Shown one piece after another: positions 1 to 8,819 of a stretch of 64,000 nt of DNA. The notes under the pieces are model-generated. The model was given only the letters and a program-made list of their open reading frames with translations. It had not been told where the DNA came from and made no database searches. The stretch is taken from contig NZ_VHIN01000002.1 of NCBI RefSeq assembly GCF_009805585.1, forward strand, positions 496,001 through 560,000. Direction: 5' to 3'. Position numbers and translations under genes: made by a program. Each line of letters begins with the position of its first letter. Positions within the stretch are counted from its first letter, which is position 1. Source of the DNA: Glutamicibacter sp. JC586 (GTDB lineage Bacteria; Actinomycetota; Actinomycetes; Actinomycetales; Micrococcaceae).

Positions 1-116
1 GGTTCATTAGAAGATTCAAAGTGTCGACCGGTGCCGAGTTTTTTCCGCTGGTTTGAAAATAATAAGGCCACGGCACCAACCAACAGAAGTGCAATCAGGA
101 TCAATAAGAACGGCAT
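1..116 (-). CDS. Partial small membrane protein, N-terminus only
   Basis: The reading frame runs off the left edge of the window. It starts at an ATG (116) and encodes one strong N-terminal transmembrane helix (residues 1-20, rich in L, I, A and V) followed by a basic stretch NQRKKLG. It lies 8 bp downstream of the LOG-family gene on the same strand, so the two are probably co-transcribed. In actinobacteria this slot often holds a short DivIVA-domain membrane protein. That identity comes from gene order only, because the diagnostic part lies outside the window. Confidence 0.5.
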   Translation of the reverse strand, partial: MPFLLILIALLLVGAVALLFSNQRKKLGTGRHFESSNE

Positions 117-124
117 GTACTCCC

Positions 125-901
125 CTAGAGCGCGTCTTTCGAATCGGTCTTCTTCTTCCCTGCATTCAACACAAAGTCGACAGCCTCGTCGGGATCATCG
201 GTCACCATGAACAGGTCCAAATCCTTGGGCGAGATCGCTCGTTCAGCAGCCAAGGTATTGGTCAGCCAATCGACGAGGCCACCCCAGTATTTGGTTCCCA
301 CCAAGACAATCGGGAAGCTGGTGATCTTCTGCGTCTGCACCAAGGTCAGGGCTTCGAAGAGTTCATCCAAGGTACCAAATCCGCCAGGCAGGACGATGAA
401 ACCCTGCGAGTATTTGACGAACATCGTCTTGCGAACGAAGAAGTAGCGGAAATTCAGCCCTTTGTTCACCGAGGAGTTCAGGCCGGTCTCGAAAGGAAGC
501 TCGATGCCCAGACCAATGGAGATTCCGTCATTCTCCGCCGCACCTTTGTTAGCCGCTTCCATGGCGCCTGGCCCCCCACCAGTGATGGTGGTAATTCCAG
601 CCTCGGCTAGTCGGGCGCCAATACGATACGCCATCTTGTAGTAGGGGCTCTGGGGATCTGTGCGTGCGGAGCCAAAAACTGCAATCGCTTCCCCGGTACC
701 GGCTAGGGTTCCAAATCCGTTGACAAATTCAGATTGAATACGAAGAACGCGCCACAGATCGCTGTGCGTCACGTCTTCTTGCGGGCTCTCCAGAAGGTAG
801 TGATCAAGCTGCTCGTCGGGACGCTTGCCGGGCCAGCTCGCTTCAATGTGGCGCGCTTGCCCTTCGCGAGCGTTCTTTTCACTCTTTCGCTGATGAACCA
901 T
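125..901 (-). CDS. LOG-family (TIGR00730) Rossmann-fold protein
   Basis: 258 aa. It carries both signature motifs of the lysine-decarboxylase-like / LOG family: GGGPGAMEAANKG (residues 108-120) and PGGFGTLDE (172-180). The second motif is shared with enzymes that release cytokinin bases from nucleoside 5'-monophosphates, so a phosphoribohydrolase activity is likely. The older label 'lysine decarboxylase' should not be used. An N-terminal extension of about 70 mostly polar residues precedes the Rossmann domain. The gene is divergent from the glutamate transporter operon across a 135-bp gap. Confidence 0.85.
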   Translation of the reverse strand: MVHQRKSEKNAREGQARHIEASWPGKRPDEQLDHYLLESPQEDVTHSDLWRVLRIQSEFVNGFGTLAGTGEAIAVFGSARTDPQSPYYKMAYRIGARLAEAGITTITGGGPGAMEAANKGAAENDGISIGLGIELPFETGLNSSVNKGLNFRYFFVRKTMFVKYSQGFIVLPGGFGTLDELFEALTLVQTQKITSFPIVLVGTKYWGGLVDWLTNTLAAERAISPKDLDLFMVTDDPDEAVDFVLNAGKKKTDSKDAL

Positions 902-1023
902 GACTTCACTCTATCCGTTATTGGCTAGCAATTCGGACTGTGTCGATGTACCAGCTAAGTGACAGTTTTGTAACAACTAGATGTGACTTGTTCGATGTGG
1001 CGTGTTGTGCCTCTCACATCCAG

Positions 1024-1037
1024 TAATGTCTTAGGTA
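1024..1037 (+). promoter_or_regulatory. -10 element of gluA, probably leaderless transcript
   Basis: TAATGT at 1024-1029 is followed by exactly 7 nt and then the gluA ATG at 1037. Only a weak TAGGT precedes the ATG, so transcription probably starts at or next to the start codon. No convincing -35 hexamer is visible. Confidence 0.4.
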
Positions 1038-1810
1038 TGAACAGCGATCATCAGGCTCAGCCAGCAACATCGGACCCTATCGTCCAGTTGGCTGGAGTCA
1101 ACAAGCACTACGGTTCGTTGCACGTGCTCAACAACATCAACCTCAACGTTTCAAAGGGCGAGGTTGTCGTGATTCTGGGCCCGTCAGGCTCAGGTAAATC
1201 AACGTTGTGCCGTGCCATCAACCGGTTGGAAACAATCGACGAAGGCACCATCAAGATTGACGGTCAGACTCTTCCTTCCGAAGGCAAAGCGTTGGCTAAA
1301 CTCCGCGCGGACGTCGGAATGGTTTTCCAGTCATTCAACCTGTTTGCTCATAAGTCAATTCTTGAGAATGTGACTCTCGGTCCCATTCGGGTCAAGGGCA
1401 TGAAGAAGGTTGCTGCCAAGGAATTGGCCATGCAACTACTTGACCGCGTTGGCGTCGCCAACCAGGCTTCCAAGCTCCCAGCACAGCTATCAGGCGGACA
1501 GCAGCAACGCGTGGCCATTGCCCGCGCACTAGCAATGAAGCCCAAGGTCATGCTCTTTGATGAACCGACCAGCGCTTTGGATCCAGAAATGATTAATGAA
1601 GTTCTGGACACCATGGTGGGCCTCGCTAAGGAAGGGATGACCATGCTTGTGGTCACCCACGAGATGGGCTTCGCCCGCAAGGCCGCTGACCGAGTGATCT
1701 TCATGGCCGATGGTCAGATCGTGGAACAAGCAACTCCTGATGAGTTCTTTACCAATCCACAGTCGGATCGCGCCAAGGACTTCCTCGGCAAGCTCATCAC
1801 CAACCACTAA
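1037..1810 (+). CDS. gluA: Glutamate ABC transporter ATP-binding protein
   Basis: 257 aa polar amino acid ABC ATPase. It shows Walker A GPSGSGKST (48-56), the Q-loop Gln98, the signature LSGGQQQR (151-158), Walker B VMLFDEP (171-177) and the switch His208. I chose the ATG at 1037 over an upstream in-frame ATG at 983 because the family normally begins 10-20 residues before the first beta strand and because a -10 box sits just before 1037. It is the first gene of a four-gene operon encoding a complete importer. The glutamate assignment rests on similarity to the Corynebacterium GluABCD layout; aspartate or glutamine could also be carried. Confidence 0.88.
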   Translation: MNSDHQAQPATSDPIVQLAGVNKHYGSLHVLNNINLNVSKGEVVVILGPSGSGKSTLCRAINRLETIDEGTIKIDGQTLPSEGKALAKLRADVGMVFQSFNLFAHKSILENVTLGPIRVKGMKKVAAKELAMQLLDRVGVANQASKLPAQLSGGQQQRVAIARALAMKPKVMLFDEPTSALDPEMINEVLDTMVGLAKEGMTMLVVTHEMGFARKAADRVIFMADGQIVEQATPDEFFTNPQSDRAKDFLGKLITNH

Positions 1811-1840
1811 TTTCATCACCCGCATCCAATAGGAGAAATC

Positions 1841-2668
1841 ATGCGTAAGTCTCGTTTCGGTAAGGTCGCGGCAATGGCAGCAATCGCTGCTCTGGCTCTG
1901 ACCTCGTGTGGCGGCTCGGACAGCGAAGCTGACGGCGACAAGATTCGTATCGGCATCAAGTTCGACCAGCCAGGTCTCGGTTTCAAAGATGGCGACAACT
2001 ACACCGGGTTCGACGTTGATGTTGCAAAGTATGTAGCCAACGAACTGGGCTACTCAGAAGACAAGATTGAATTTGTTTCCGCTCCTTCGGCAAACCGCGA
2101 AACCATGTTGCAGAACAACCAGGTCGACATGATCTTCGCTACCTACTCGATCACCGATGAGCGCAACAAGGTTATCGATTTCGCTGGCCCATACTTTGTT
2201 GCTGGTCAGGATCTGCTGGTCGCTTCTGACTCCGACATCGACGGCCCGGAGGCCCTGAACGGCAAGAACCTGTGCTCGGTCACCGGTTCCACCTCGGCGA
2301 AGAAGGTCAAGGACAACTACGCTGAAGGAACTAACCTTCAGGAACTGCCAGGCTACGCAGAATGTGTCACCCAAATGAGTGGTGGCACCATTGACGCGGT
2401 GACCACTGATGACATCATCCTTGCTGGCTTGGCTGCTCAGCCTGCCTACAAGGGTAAGTTCAAGGTTGTTGGCAAGCCTTTCACCGAAGAAAAGTACGGT
2501 GTAGGTCTGCCAGACGGCACCGACAAGTGCAAGGCCATCAACGAAGCCATCACTAAGATGATTGATTCCGGTGACTGGAAGAAGGCTCTGGATAAGAACA
2601 CTGAGGGTACCGGCTACACGCCAAACTCAAAGACCAATCCTCCAAAGCTCGCAGACACCTGCGCATAA
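1841..2668 (+). CDS. gluB: Glutamate-binding lipoprotein of the ABC transporter
   Basis: 275 aa extracellular solute-binding protein of family 3. A lipoprotein signal peptide ends in the lipobox L-T-S-C with the modified Cys at residue 23, followed by a Gly/Ser/Asp linker. The body has typical family features, including the early YTGFDVDVAKYVANELGY segment and a D/T-rich ligand region. A clear ribosome binding site (AGGAGA) precedes the ATG. It follows gluA by 30 bp. It should be anchored outside the membrane and deliver substrate to GluC/GluD. Confidence 0.88.
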   Translation: MRKSRFGKVAAMAAIAALALTSCGGSDSEADGDKIRIGIKFDQPGLGFKDGDNYTGFDVDVAKYVANELGYSEDKIEFVSAPSANRETMLQNNQVDMIFATYSITDERNKVIDFAGPYFVAGQDLLVASDSDIDGPEALNGKNLCSVTGSTSAKKVKDNYAEGTNLQELPGYAECVTQMSGGTIDAVTTDDIILAGLAAQPAYKGKFKVVGKPFTEEKYGVGLPDGTDKCKAINEAITKMIDSGDWKKALDKNTEGTGYTPNSKTNPPKLADTCA

Positions 2669-2804
2669 CAACACCAGATGCGGCGGAGGCCAAGGCGCTG
2701 TCTTGGCCTCCGCGGCATTATTGTTTTCCCGATGATCGACTTTTCAGTCCATCATTCCCATAGCCGCTTGGCCGCCTCACTGGCCATCGAGACAGAGGCT
2801 GACA

Positions 2805-3482
2805 GTGGAGAATTATTTATCCATATTCACTGAGTACAACATTCCCGGAGCTTTCTGGGTCAACATCCAATTAACGTTCTGGGCAGCGATCGGCGCGCTG
2901 GTGCTGGGTACCATTCTGGCGTTGCTTCGCATCTCTCCTGTGGCCAGCTTTCAAGCCATCGGTTCGGGCTACGTCAACTTGGTTCGCAATACCCCGCTGA
3001 CCATTATTATCTTGTTCGCTGTTCTGGCACTGTACGGTCAGCTGGGCTTCACCCTTGGTGGAGACTTCCAAGCGAACTTCTTTAGGCTTTCGGTTCTGGG
3101 CCTTGCGGTGTATCACGCAGCATTTGTCTGCGAAGCAATTCGTTCCGGTGTTAATACTGTGCCGCTGGGGCAGGCCGAAGCGGCCCGCGCCATAGGTTTG
3201 GGATTCATGCCGGCAGCGCGACTGATCATTTTGCCTCAGGCCTTCCGCGGCGCCATTGTTCCGCTGGGCAATACCCTGATTGCTTTGATCAAAAACTCCA
3301 CCGTGGCCGCCGTTGGTTCGGTAGCCACCGAGTCCTCTTCGGTGATGAAGTCGATGATCGAGTTCCGTGCCGACATCGTCATCCCGATCTTCCTAACCTT
3401 CGCAATTGGCTTTGTGATCATCGTGATCCCAGTTGGCCTATTGACGACTTGGCTGTCCAAGAAGCTGGCGGTGGCACGATGA
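2805..3482 (+). CDS. gluC: Glutamate ABC transporter permease
   Basis: 225 aa HisM-type permease with five predicted membrane helices and the EAA loop (EAARAIGLG...LPQAFRGA), which contacts the ATPase. It starts with GTG at 2805. A 136-bp gap separates it from gluB and contains a GC-rich dyad (CGGAGGCCAAGG / CCTTGGCCTCCG, about 2684-2714), which may stabilise or attenuate the message so that the binding protein is made in excess. The stop codon overlaps the next ATG as ATGA, so GluC and GluD are translationally coupled. Confidence 0.87.
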   Translation: MENYLSIFTEYNIPGAFWVNIQLTFWAAIGALVLGTILALLRISPVASFQAIGSGYVNLVRNTPLTIIILFAVLALYGQLGFTLGGDFQANFFRLSVLGLAVYHAAFVCEAIRSGVNTVPLGQAEAARAIGLGFMPAARLIILPQAFRGAIVPLGNTLIALIKNSTVAAVGSVATESSSVMKSMIEFRADIVIPIFLTFAIGFVIIVIPVGLLTTWLSKKLAVAR

Positions 3483-4393
3483 GCGCATCAATTCTCTTTG
3501 ATACACCCGGTCCGAGGGCCCGACGACGGATCCTGATCATCAACATCATCGGGGCGCTTATTGCCTTGGGGGTCGTGGCTTGGATCTTCTTCGGTCTGGC
3601 AGGCAAGGGCCAGATGAAGCCAGAGCAATGGGATGACTTCGTTCAGGCAAGCACGTGGAAGAACTACCTCTGGCCCGGTTTGGTCAACACCTTGAAGGCT
3701 GCCATCTTGGGCATCGTTGGTTCGGTGATTTTTGGTTTAGTCTTCGGCGTGGGTCGCTTATCGCAAAACAAGCTCATCAACGGTCTGTGCACTGTTGTGG
3801 TGGAGTTCTTCCGCGCTGTTCCAGTGCTGCTGATGATCGTGTTCTTCAACGTCTTCTTCGCCCGTTCTTTGGAGCTCCCCGGTGACACTGCGTTGTGGGC
3901 TGTGGTCGCCGCGTTGATCTTCTACAACGGTTCCGTTGTGGCAGAGTTGGTTCGCTCCGGTGTACACAACTTGCCTAAGGGCCAGCGTGAGGCTGGCATT
4001 GCCATTGGTCTAACCCGTGGAATGTCACTGCGTCATATTGAGATTCCGCAGGCTCTGGTGGCTATGTTGCCAGCACTGATTGGCCAGTTTGTCGTGATCT
4101 TGAAGGACTCGGCGCTTGGCTACATCATTAGCTTTAATGAGCTCTTGTTCTTCGCGCGCACCTACTCCTCGCCTAACGGTAACGTCCTGCAGGCATTGAT
4201 TGTCACCGCCGTGATCTTTATCTTGATCAACTTCACCTTGAGCAAGATTGCCGAGCTGGTTTCAAAGCGTTTGAGCAGTCGCGTGAAGAAATCCAAGAAC
4301 GCGGCGGCTGAGCTAGTTGGTGCACCAGCCGGGGCTCTGGCTGCCGGTGGCGCTGACAACGCGGATGAGGGTCCGAACGATCCTCGCGCCTAA
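3479..4393 (+). CDS. gluD: Glutamate ABC transporter permease
   Basis: 304 aa second permease subunit. The start is the ATG at 3479 that overlaps the gluC stop; an in-frame codon at 3449 would only add residues read from inside gluC. The protein has an N-terminal helix, about five membrane spans and an EAA motif (EAGIAIGLTRGMSLRHIEIPQAL, with the invariant G). A C-terminal tail of about 40 Ala/Gly/Asp-rich residues follows the last helix, as in corynebacterial GluD. It is the last gene of the operon and is closed by the terminator at 4411. Confidence 0.87.
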   Translation: MSASILFDTPGPRARRRILIINIIGALIALGVVAWIFFGLAGKGQMKPEQWDDFVQASTWKNYLWPGLVNTLKAAILGIVGSVIFGLVFGVGRLSQNKLINGLCTVVVEFFRAVPVLLMIVFFNVFFARSLELPGDTALWAVVAALIFYNGSVVAELVRSGVHNLPKGQREAGIAIGLTRGMSLRHIEIPQALVAMLPALIGQFVVILKDSALGYIISFNELLFFARTYSSPNGNVLQALIVTAVIFILINFTLSKIAELVSKRLSSRVKKSKNAAAELVGAPAGALAAGGADNADEGPNDPRA

Positions 4394-4410
4394 GTAAGTA
4401 TCAGAACCTA

Positions 4411-4448
4411 AAATGCTCTCCTCGCCCATTGGCGAGGAGAGCATTTTT
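4411..4448. terminator. Bidirectional hairpin terminator between gluD and dapE
   Basis: A perfect 14-bp stem (4413-4426 with 4431-4444) and a 4-nt loop are flanked by A-rich and T-rich sides. It can therefore serve gluD on the plus strand and dapE on the minus strand. Confidence 0.9.
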
Positions 4449-4471
4449 GTGTGCTGAATTATCTACGACGA

Positions 4472-5557
4472 CTAGCTCAGCCAGGCCCGGAGCGATTCAA
4501 GGCAGACACGAATGTCTTCCTGAGCTACGTGCTCATCATCGCTGTGTGCCAGAAGGGCGTCGCCTGGACCAAAGTTCACCGCTGAAATCCCTAGGGCGGA
4601 GAAACGTGAGACGTCGGTCCAACCATATTTTGGTTTTGGATCCTGACCAAGAATCTTGATCAGATCCGCAGCAATCTCTTGATCTAGTCCAGGCTTGGCG
4701 CCTTCAGCACCGTCGGTCCGTTCAATCTCGAAGCCTTCGAAGAGTTCAAAGACCAGAGCCTCAGCCTGAGCCAATGATTTATCCGGTGCGAAACGATAGT
4801 TGATCTCAACTTCGCAGTAGTCAGGAATGACGTTTCCTGCAATGCCTCCGTTGATCCTCACCGCGTTCATGCCTTCGCGGTAGTCCAGTCCTTCAACGGT
4901 GATAGTTTGTGGCTGGTAATCGGCCAAACGCTGCAAGATTGGGGCAGCGTCGTGAATGGCATTATGTCCCATCCATGCCCGGCCGGAGTGAGCCGCTTTG
5001 CCATGAGTCCTAACGACGAAACGGCTGGTTCCGTTACAGCCGCCTTCGACCGTCCCGTTGGTTGGCTCTAACAAGATGGCGAAGTCTGCTTCGAGAAGTT
5101 CAGGACTATTTCGTACCAGTCGTCCGAGTCCGGACTTGGCAGCTTCCACTTCTTCATGATCATAAAAGACGTAGGTGACGTCATACTTCGCGTTGGTGAG
5201 CTGTGCGGCAAGGGACAGCTGCACTGCTACCCCGCCCTTCATATCCGTGGCGCCTCGGCCATAAAGAATACCGTCAATCACCTGTGCTGGAACCGTGCCC
5301 TTAGCACCTTCGGTGCGCGGCAATGGAACGGTGTCCAGGTGGCCCGCCAGCACCACTCGACGCTCGCGGCCAAAATTAGTGCGCGCGACGATAGCGTCTT
5401 GATCACGGTGAACTTGCAAATGCTCCAGCTTCAACAAGGCCTCATGTACCTTATCGGCGATCATTTGTTCGTTGCCGGAGACAGATTCAATGTTCATAAT
5501 CTGTTCGGTGAGCACTGCGACGTCCTGTCGCAGGTCCAATTCATTCACGGTATTCAC
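4472..5557 (-). CDS. dapE: Succinyl-diaminopimelate desuccinylase
   Basis: 361 aa M20-family zinc hydrolase that removes succinate from N-succinyl-LL-diaminopimelate in lysine and peptidoglycan synthesis. Metal-binding residues are visible: H73 and D75 in AGHLDTVP, D105 in RGATDMKGG, and the Glu pair 135-136 in DHEEVEAA. Length fits the actinobacterial enzymes. It is divergent from dapD, the gene for the succinyltransferase two steps earlier, across only 73 bp, and dapC of the same branch lies 3.3 kb away. Confidence 0.88.
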   Translation of the reverse strand: MNTVNELDLRQDVAVLTEQIMNIESVSGNEQMIADKVHEALLKLEHLQVHRDQDAIVARTNFGRERRVVLAGHLDTVPLPRTEGAKGTVPAQVIDGILYGRGATDMKGGVAVQLSLAAQLTNAKYDVTYVFYDHEEVEAAKSGLGRLVRNSPELLEADFAILLEPTNGTVEGGCNGTSRFVVRTHGKAAHSGRAWMGHNAIHDAAPILQRLADYQPQTITVEGLDYREGMNAVRINGGIAGNVIPDYCEVEINYRFAPDKSLAQAEALVFELFEGFEIERTDGAEGAKPGLDQEIAADLIKILGQDPKPKYGWTDVSRFSALGISAVNFGPGDALLAHSDDEHVAQEDIRVCLESLRAWLS

Positions 5558-5598
5558 AGTCCTACGTTTCTAGCTTCACTAGCCTGTCATCTATCAAC

Positions 5599-5613
5599 GT
5601 TACCCGGGGTAAC
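5599..5613. promoter_or_regulatory. Palindrome in the dapE-dapD divergent promoter, possible operator
   Basis: GTTACCC-G-GGGTAAC is a perfect 7-bp inverted repeat around one central base. It sits between the two divergent start codons and only 5 bp upstream of a -10-like TACGAT (5619-5624), which is itself 6 nt before the dapD ATG. Position and symmetry fit a dimeric repressor site; no regulator is known from the sequence. Confidence 0.4.
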
Positions 5614-5630
5614 AACGATACGATCAGTGT

Positions 5631-6587
5631 ATGACTTCAGAAACTGTGACTACTTCCAGTGACTCCTCCGTACGTTTGGCATCCGGCCATGGCCTTGCCA
5701 CCATCGCAGCAGACGGCACCGTGCTTGACGTCTGGTACCCGGCTCCCCTGCTGGGTGAACTAGAAGAGGCCGACTCATTGCCTCGCGAGCTCGCCGCTGC
5801 CGCACAAGATGATGCTGCTCGTGGCACCACTCAGAAGGTGGTCTCACTGACTATCGACCTAGACGTGGCTCCAGCAGACACCGCCGATGTGTGGCTGCGA
5901 CTGCATGTCCTCTCCCACCGTTTGGCTCAGCCGAACTCGATCAACCTCGACGGCATCTTTGGACATCTGGCCAACGTTGTATGGACCAACTTCGGCCCAT
6001 GCCAGGTGGAAGGCTTTGAAACCACCCGCTTGAAGTTACGTTCACGCGGCTCGGTCACCGTATACGGCGTGGACAAGTTCCCACGTATGGTCGACTACGT
6101 CATGCCAACCGGTGTGCGCATCGCAGATGCTGACCGTGTCCGTCTGGGAGCTCATCTGGCTGACGGTACCACCGTCATGCACGAGGGCTTCGTTAACTTT
6201 AATGCCGGCACCCTAGGCACTTCCATGGTTGAGGGTCGAATTTCCGCATCGGTCGTCGTAGGCAACGGCTCGGATGTTGGTGGTGGCGCCTCGATCATGG
6301 GCACCCTTTCCGGTGGCGGCAAGGAACGCATCGTCATTGGCGAGCGCGTACTACTGGGCGCCAATGCGGGTGTCGGCATTTCCATCGGAGACGACTCCGT
6401 GGTTGAAGCCGGCCTCTACGTCACGGCAGGTACTCGCGTTTTGTTGGGCGACAAGCAGGTGAAGGCTCTGGAGCTTTCCGGGGTTCCGAACTTACTCTTC
6501 CGCCGTAACTCGATCACCGGTGCTGTCGAAGCATTGGCCCGCGCAGGTCAGACCGTAGAGTTGAACAGCGCCTTGCACGCTAACTAA
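5631..6587 (+). CDS. dapD: Tetrahydrodipicolinate N-succinyltransferase
   Basis: 318 aa. It catalyses the succinyl-CoA-dependent acylation that opens the succinylase branch of lysine/DAP synthesis. The C-terminal half (about residues 165-275) is a left-handed parallel beta helix of hexapeptide repeats such as [17 protein letters not shown] and [16 protein letters not shown]. Length and N-terminal region match the actinobacterial DapD class rather than the shorter E. coli type. No ribosome binding site precedes the ATG, while a -10-like box ends 6 nt upstream, so the mRNA may be leaderless. Confidence 0.9.
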   Translation: MTSETVTTSSDSSVRLASGHGLATIAADGTVLDVWYPAPLLGELEEADSLPRELAAAAQDDAARGTTQKVVSLTIDLDVAPADTADVWLRLHVLSHRLAQPNSINLDGIFGHLANVVWTNFGPCQVEGFETTRLKLRSRGSVTVYGVDKFPRMVDYVMPTGVRIADADRVRLGAHLADGTTVMHEGFVNFNAGTLGTSMVEGRISASVVVGNGSDVGGGASIMGTLSGGGKERIVIGERVLLGANAGVGISIGDDSVVEAGLYVTAGTRVLLGDKQVKALELSGVPNLLFRRNSITGAVEALARAGQTVELNSALHAN

Positions 6588-6610
6588 CTTTCCCGCTCCG
6601 GCGAGCAATG

Positions 6611-6655
6611 AACGGTGAAGGTGACGGAACTAAATTCCGTCACCTTCACCGTTTT
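6611..6655 (+). terminator. dapD terminator
   Basis: A perfect 19-bp stem (6611-6629 with 6635-6653), a 5-nt loop and a T run. It lies between convergent dapD and the hypothetical gene at 6672, whose stop is 17 bp away. Confidence 0.9.
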
Positions 6656-6671
6656 TGATTTTCCTCGATTC

Positions 6672-7280
6672 TTACGATTCAGGAAAAATGACGGTAACCA
6701 TCGGCTGAATAAAGCCATGGAATGCGCCAGAGTCTTTCATCAAGGACGTGCTGGCCACGATAGTGCCAGGTCCAGCAAGCCATGCTCTGGGCTCATCAAG
6801 GGGTACATCGATGAGCTTGATCGCACCAGTTGTGGACCTCGTATGATGCTCGGTGGAGTGATCGTTGATGATCCGTTCCAGTTCGTCGAGTCGATGCGGA
6901 ACATAGGCTGGTGAATGTTGCTCAAAAAGTTGAGCGTACTGTTGAGCAAATACCGTTGCTTGTCCGTAATGGGCATGCGCGAGTTTAGCCAACGCTGGAA
7001 ACCCTGCAGCGTCTAATCTTTCGTGCAGTGGCTGATGCACAACTGATTGGTCTGTGTCGTCATCTGCAGTGAGCGTACCCCACCACGCGCTCCACTCTTG
7101 TTTAAACTGTCCGTGCGACGAATCTGCACCATTGCGATTCTTGATCGTTGAGGACAACCGGGAGTTCGGTCCAGCCTCCGCTGGGTCAACTCCTCCTAAC
7201 TCTCTCAAGTACAAAGCCATCAACATCGTTTGATCAGTTTTGACGGCCAACGACCAGTTATTTCCACGACGAAAGTACAT
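6672..7280 (-). CDS. Hypothetical protein
   Basis: About 202 aa, not recognised. I place the start at the ATG at 7280 because AGGTGG lies 6 nt upstream; an in-frame ATG 24 bp earlier has a poorer site. The protein is soluble, with no signal peptide or membrane helix. The N-terminal half is rich in Trp and polar residues (SAWWGTLTADDDTDQS), the middle is helical with several His/Gln (HAHYGQATVFAQQYAQLF), and the C-terminus is beta-rich. Codon use resembles the neighbours, so it is probably a real single-gene unit. Confidence 0.6.
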   Translation of the reverse strand: MYFRRGNNWSLAVKTDQTMLMALYLRELGGVDPAEAGPNSRLSSTIKNRNGADSSHGQFKQEWSAWWGTLTADDDTDQSVVHQPLHERLDAAGFPALAKLAHAHYGQATVFAQQYAQLFEQHSPAYVPHRLDELERIINDHSTEHHTRSTTGAIKLIDVPLDEPRAWLAGPGTIVASTSLMKDSGAFHGFIQPMVTVIFPES

Positions 7281-7367
7281 GCGTACCACCTGACTTTTGG
7301 GCATACCCTCGCGGTCTTAGAGTCAAAGGATACTCCCGTGGTAACGCATAAAACAGCCTAAGACAGA

Positions 7368-7409
7368 CAAGGGGTCCATCCTCCGTGAAAACGGAGGATG
7401 GACCCCTTG
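7368..7409. terminator. Hairpin terminator downstream of gltA
   Basis: A 19-bp perfect stem (7368-7386 with 7391-7409) closed by GAAA, 23 bp after the gltA stop. The T run on the minus-strand side is weak. Confidence 0.75.
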
Positions 7410-7431
7410 TAAATGAACCTAAGCGGTTACC

Positions 7432-8721
7432 CTATGACTTGGTGTAGCCAGGGTAATTACGTTCGGTCTCACCCATGTACAGCTGACGTGGGCGGCCGAT
7501 CTTCAGTTCTGGATCCTTGATCATTTCGCGCCACTGTGCAATCCAGCCTGGAAGGCGTCCGATTGCGAACAGTACGGTGAACATCTTTTCAGGGAAGCCC
7601 ATCGCGGTGTAGATCAGGCCGGTGTAGAAGTCTACGTTCGGGTAGAGCTTACGTGAGATGAAGTACTCATCGTTCAGCGCGGTCTCTTCTAGCTTCATGG
7701 CGATATCGAGCAACTCGTTCTTGCCCTGCTTTGCCAGCAGGTCGTGAGCGGTCTTCTTGATGATCTTCGCCCGAGGATCGTAGTTCTTGTACACGCGGTG
7801 GCCGAAGCCCATCAGGCGTACGCCATCTTCCTTGTTCTTCACCTTCTGCATGAAGTCTTCTGGGGAGATGCCTGAGGACTGGATCTCGCGCAGCATCTTC
7901 AGCACAGCTTCATTGGCACCGCCGTGAGCGGGACCGGACAGTGCATGGATACCGGCCGAAACCGAGGCGAACATGTTGGCTTCCGAGGAACCAACCAGGC
8001 GCACAGTGGAAGTGGAGCAGTTCTGCTCGTGATCCGCGTGCAAGATCAGCAGCAGGTCAAGGGCCTTGACCACATCTGGATCCTGAATGTATGGCTCTGC
8101 AGCGGTGCCGAAGCACAGGCGCAGGAAGTTCTCGACCATGTTCATCGAGTTATCTGGGTACAGCAGTGCCTGTCCGATGGACTTCTTGTGGGCGTAAGCA
8201 GCCAGCACTGGCAACTTCGCCAATAGACGCAGGGTCGAGCTTTCGACCTGCTTCTCGTCCTTCGGATCCAGCGAATCCTGGTACCAGGTCGACAGCGCCG
8301 AAACGGCGGAGGAGAGCACTGGCATTGGGTGTGCGTCACGTGGGAAGCCACCGAAGAAGCCCTTAAGCTCTTCATGCAACAGGGTGTGGCGACGTAGCGA
8401 GTTGTCGAACTCGGCTAGCTGATCGGCGGTAGGTAGTTCGCCGTAGATCAACAGGTAGGTTACCTCGATGAAGCTTGACTTCTCAGCCAGCTGCTCGATT
8501 GGGTAACCGCGGTAACGCAGGATACCTGCATCGCCGTCGATGTAGGTGATCGCGGACTTGGTGGCCGCGGTGTTCATGAAGCCAGGATCGTAGGTCACGT
8601 TCCCGGTAGTCTTCAATAGTGGTGCTACAGCAAAACCATCATTGCCCTCGGCTGCCGGAATTACCGGAAGCTCAAGGTTGGTTTCACCAAATTGTAGCTG
8701 CGCAGATGTAGTATCTGTCAT
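7432..8721 (-). CDS. gltA: Citrate synthase (type II)
   Basis: 429 aa. It condenses oxaloacetate and acetyl-CoA at the entry of the TCA cycle. Family motifs are intact: HADHEQN (228-234), SGPAHGGANEAV (about 263-273) and GFGHRVYKNYDPR (305-317), which hold the catalytic His residues. The length and N-terminal domain fit the hexameric type II enzyme. The start at 8721 has a strong AGGAGAAGCA ribosome binding site directly upstream; a longer frame to 8769 has none. It lies 98 bp downstream of dapC on the same strand. Confidence 0.93.
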   Translation of the reverse strand: MTDTTSAQLQFGETNLELPVIPAAEGNDGFAVAPLLKTTGNVTYDPGFMNTAATKSAITYIDGDAGILRYRGYPIEQLAEKSSFIEVTYLLIYGELPTADQLAEFDNSLRRHTLLHEELKGFFGGFPRDAHPMPVLSSAVSALSTWYQDSLDPKDEKQVESSTLRLLAKLPVLAAYAHKKSIGQALLYPDNSMNMVENFLRLCFGTAAEPYIQDPDVVKALDLLLILHADHEQNCSTSTVRLVGSSEANMFASVSAGIHALSGPAHGGANEAVLKMLREIQSSGISPEDFMQKVKNKEDGVRLMGFGHRVYKNYDPRAKIIKKTAHDLLAKQGKNELLDIAMKLEETALNDEYFISRKLYPNVDFYTGLIYTAMGFPEKMFTVLFAIGRLPGWIAQWREMIKDPELKIGRPRQLYMGETERNYPGYTKS

Positions 8722-8819
8722 TGCTTCTCCTAACCGGAAAGCGTGTAGTTCCGAAAGGTCAGTCGTCACCTTAGAACATACCGCGCTTTGACCCTATCTC
8801 GCTAATTAGGCTGTCATCA

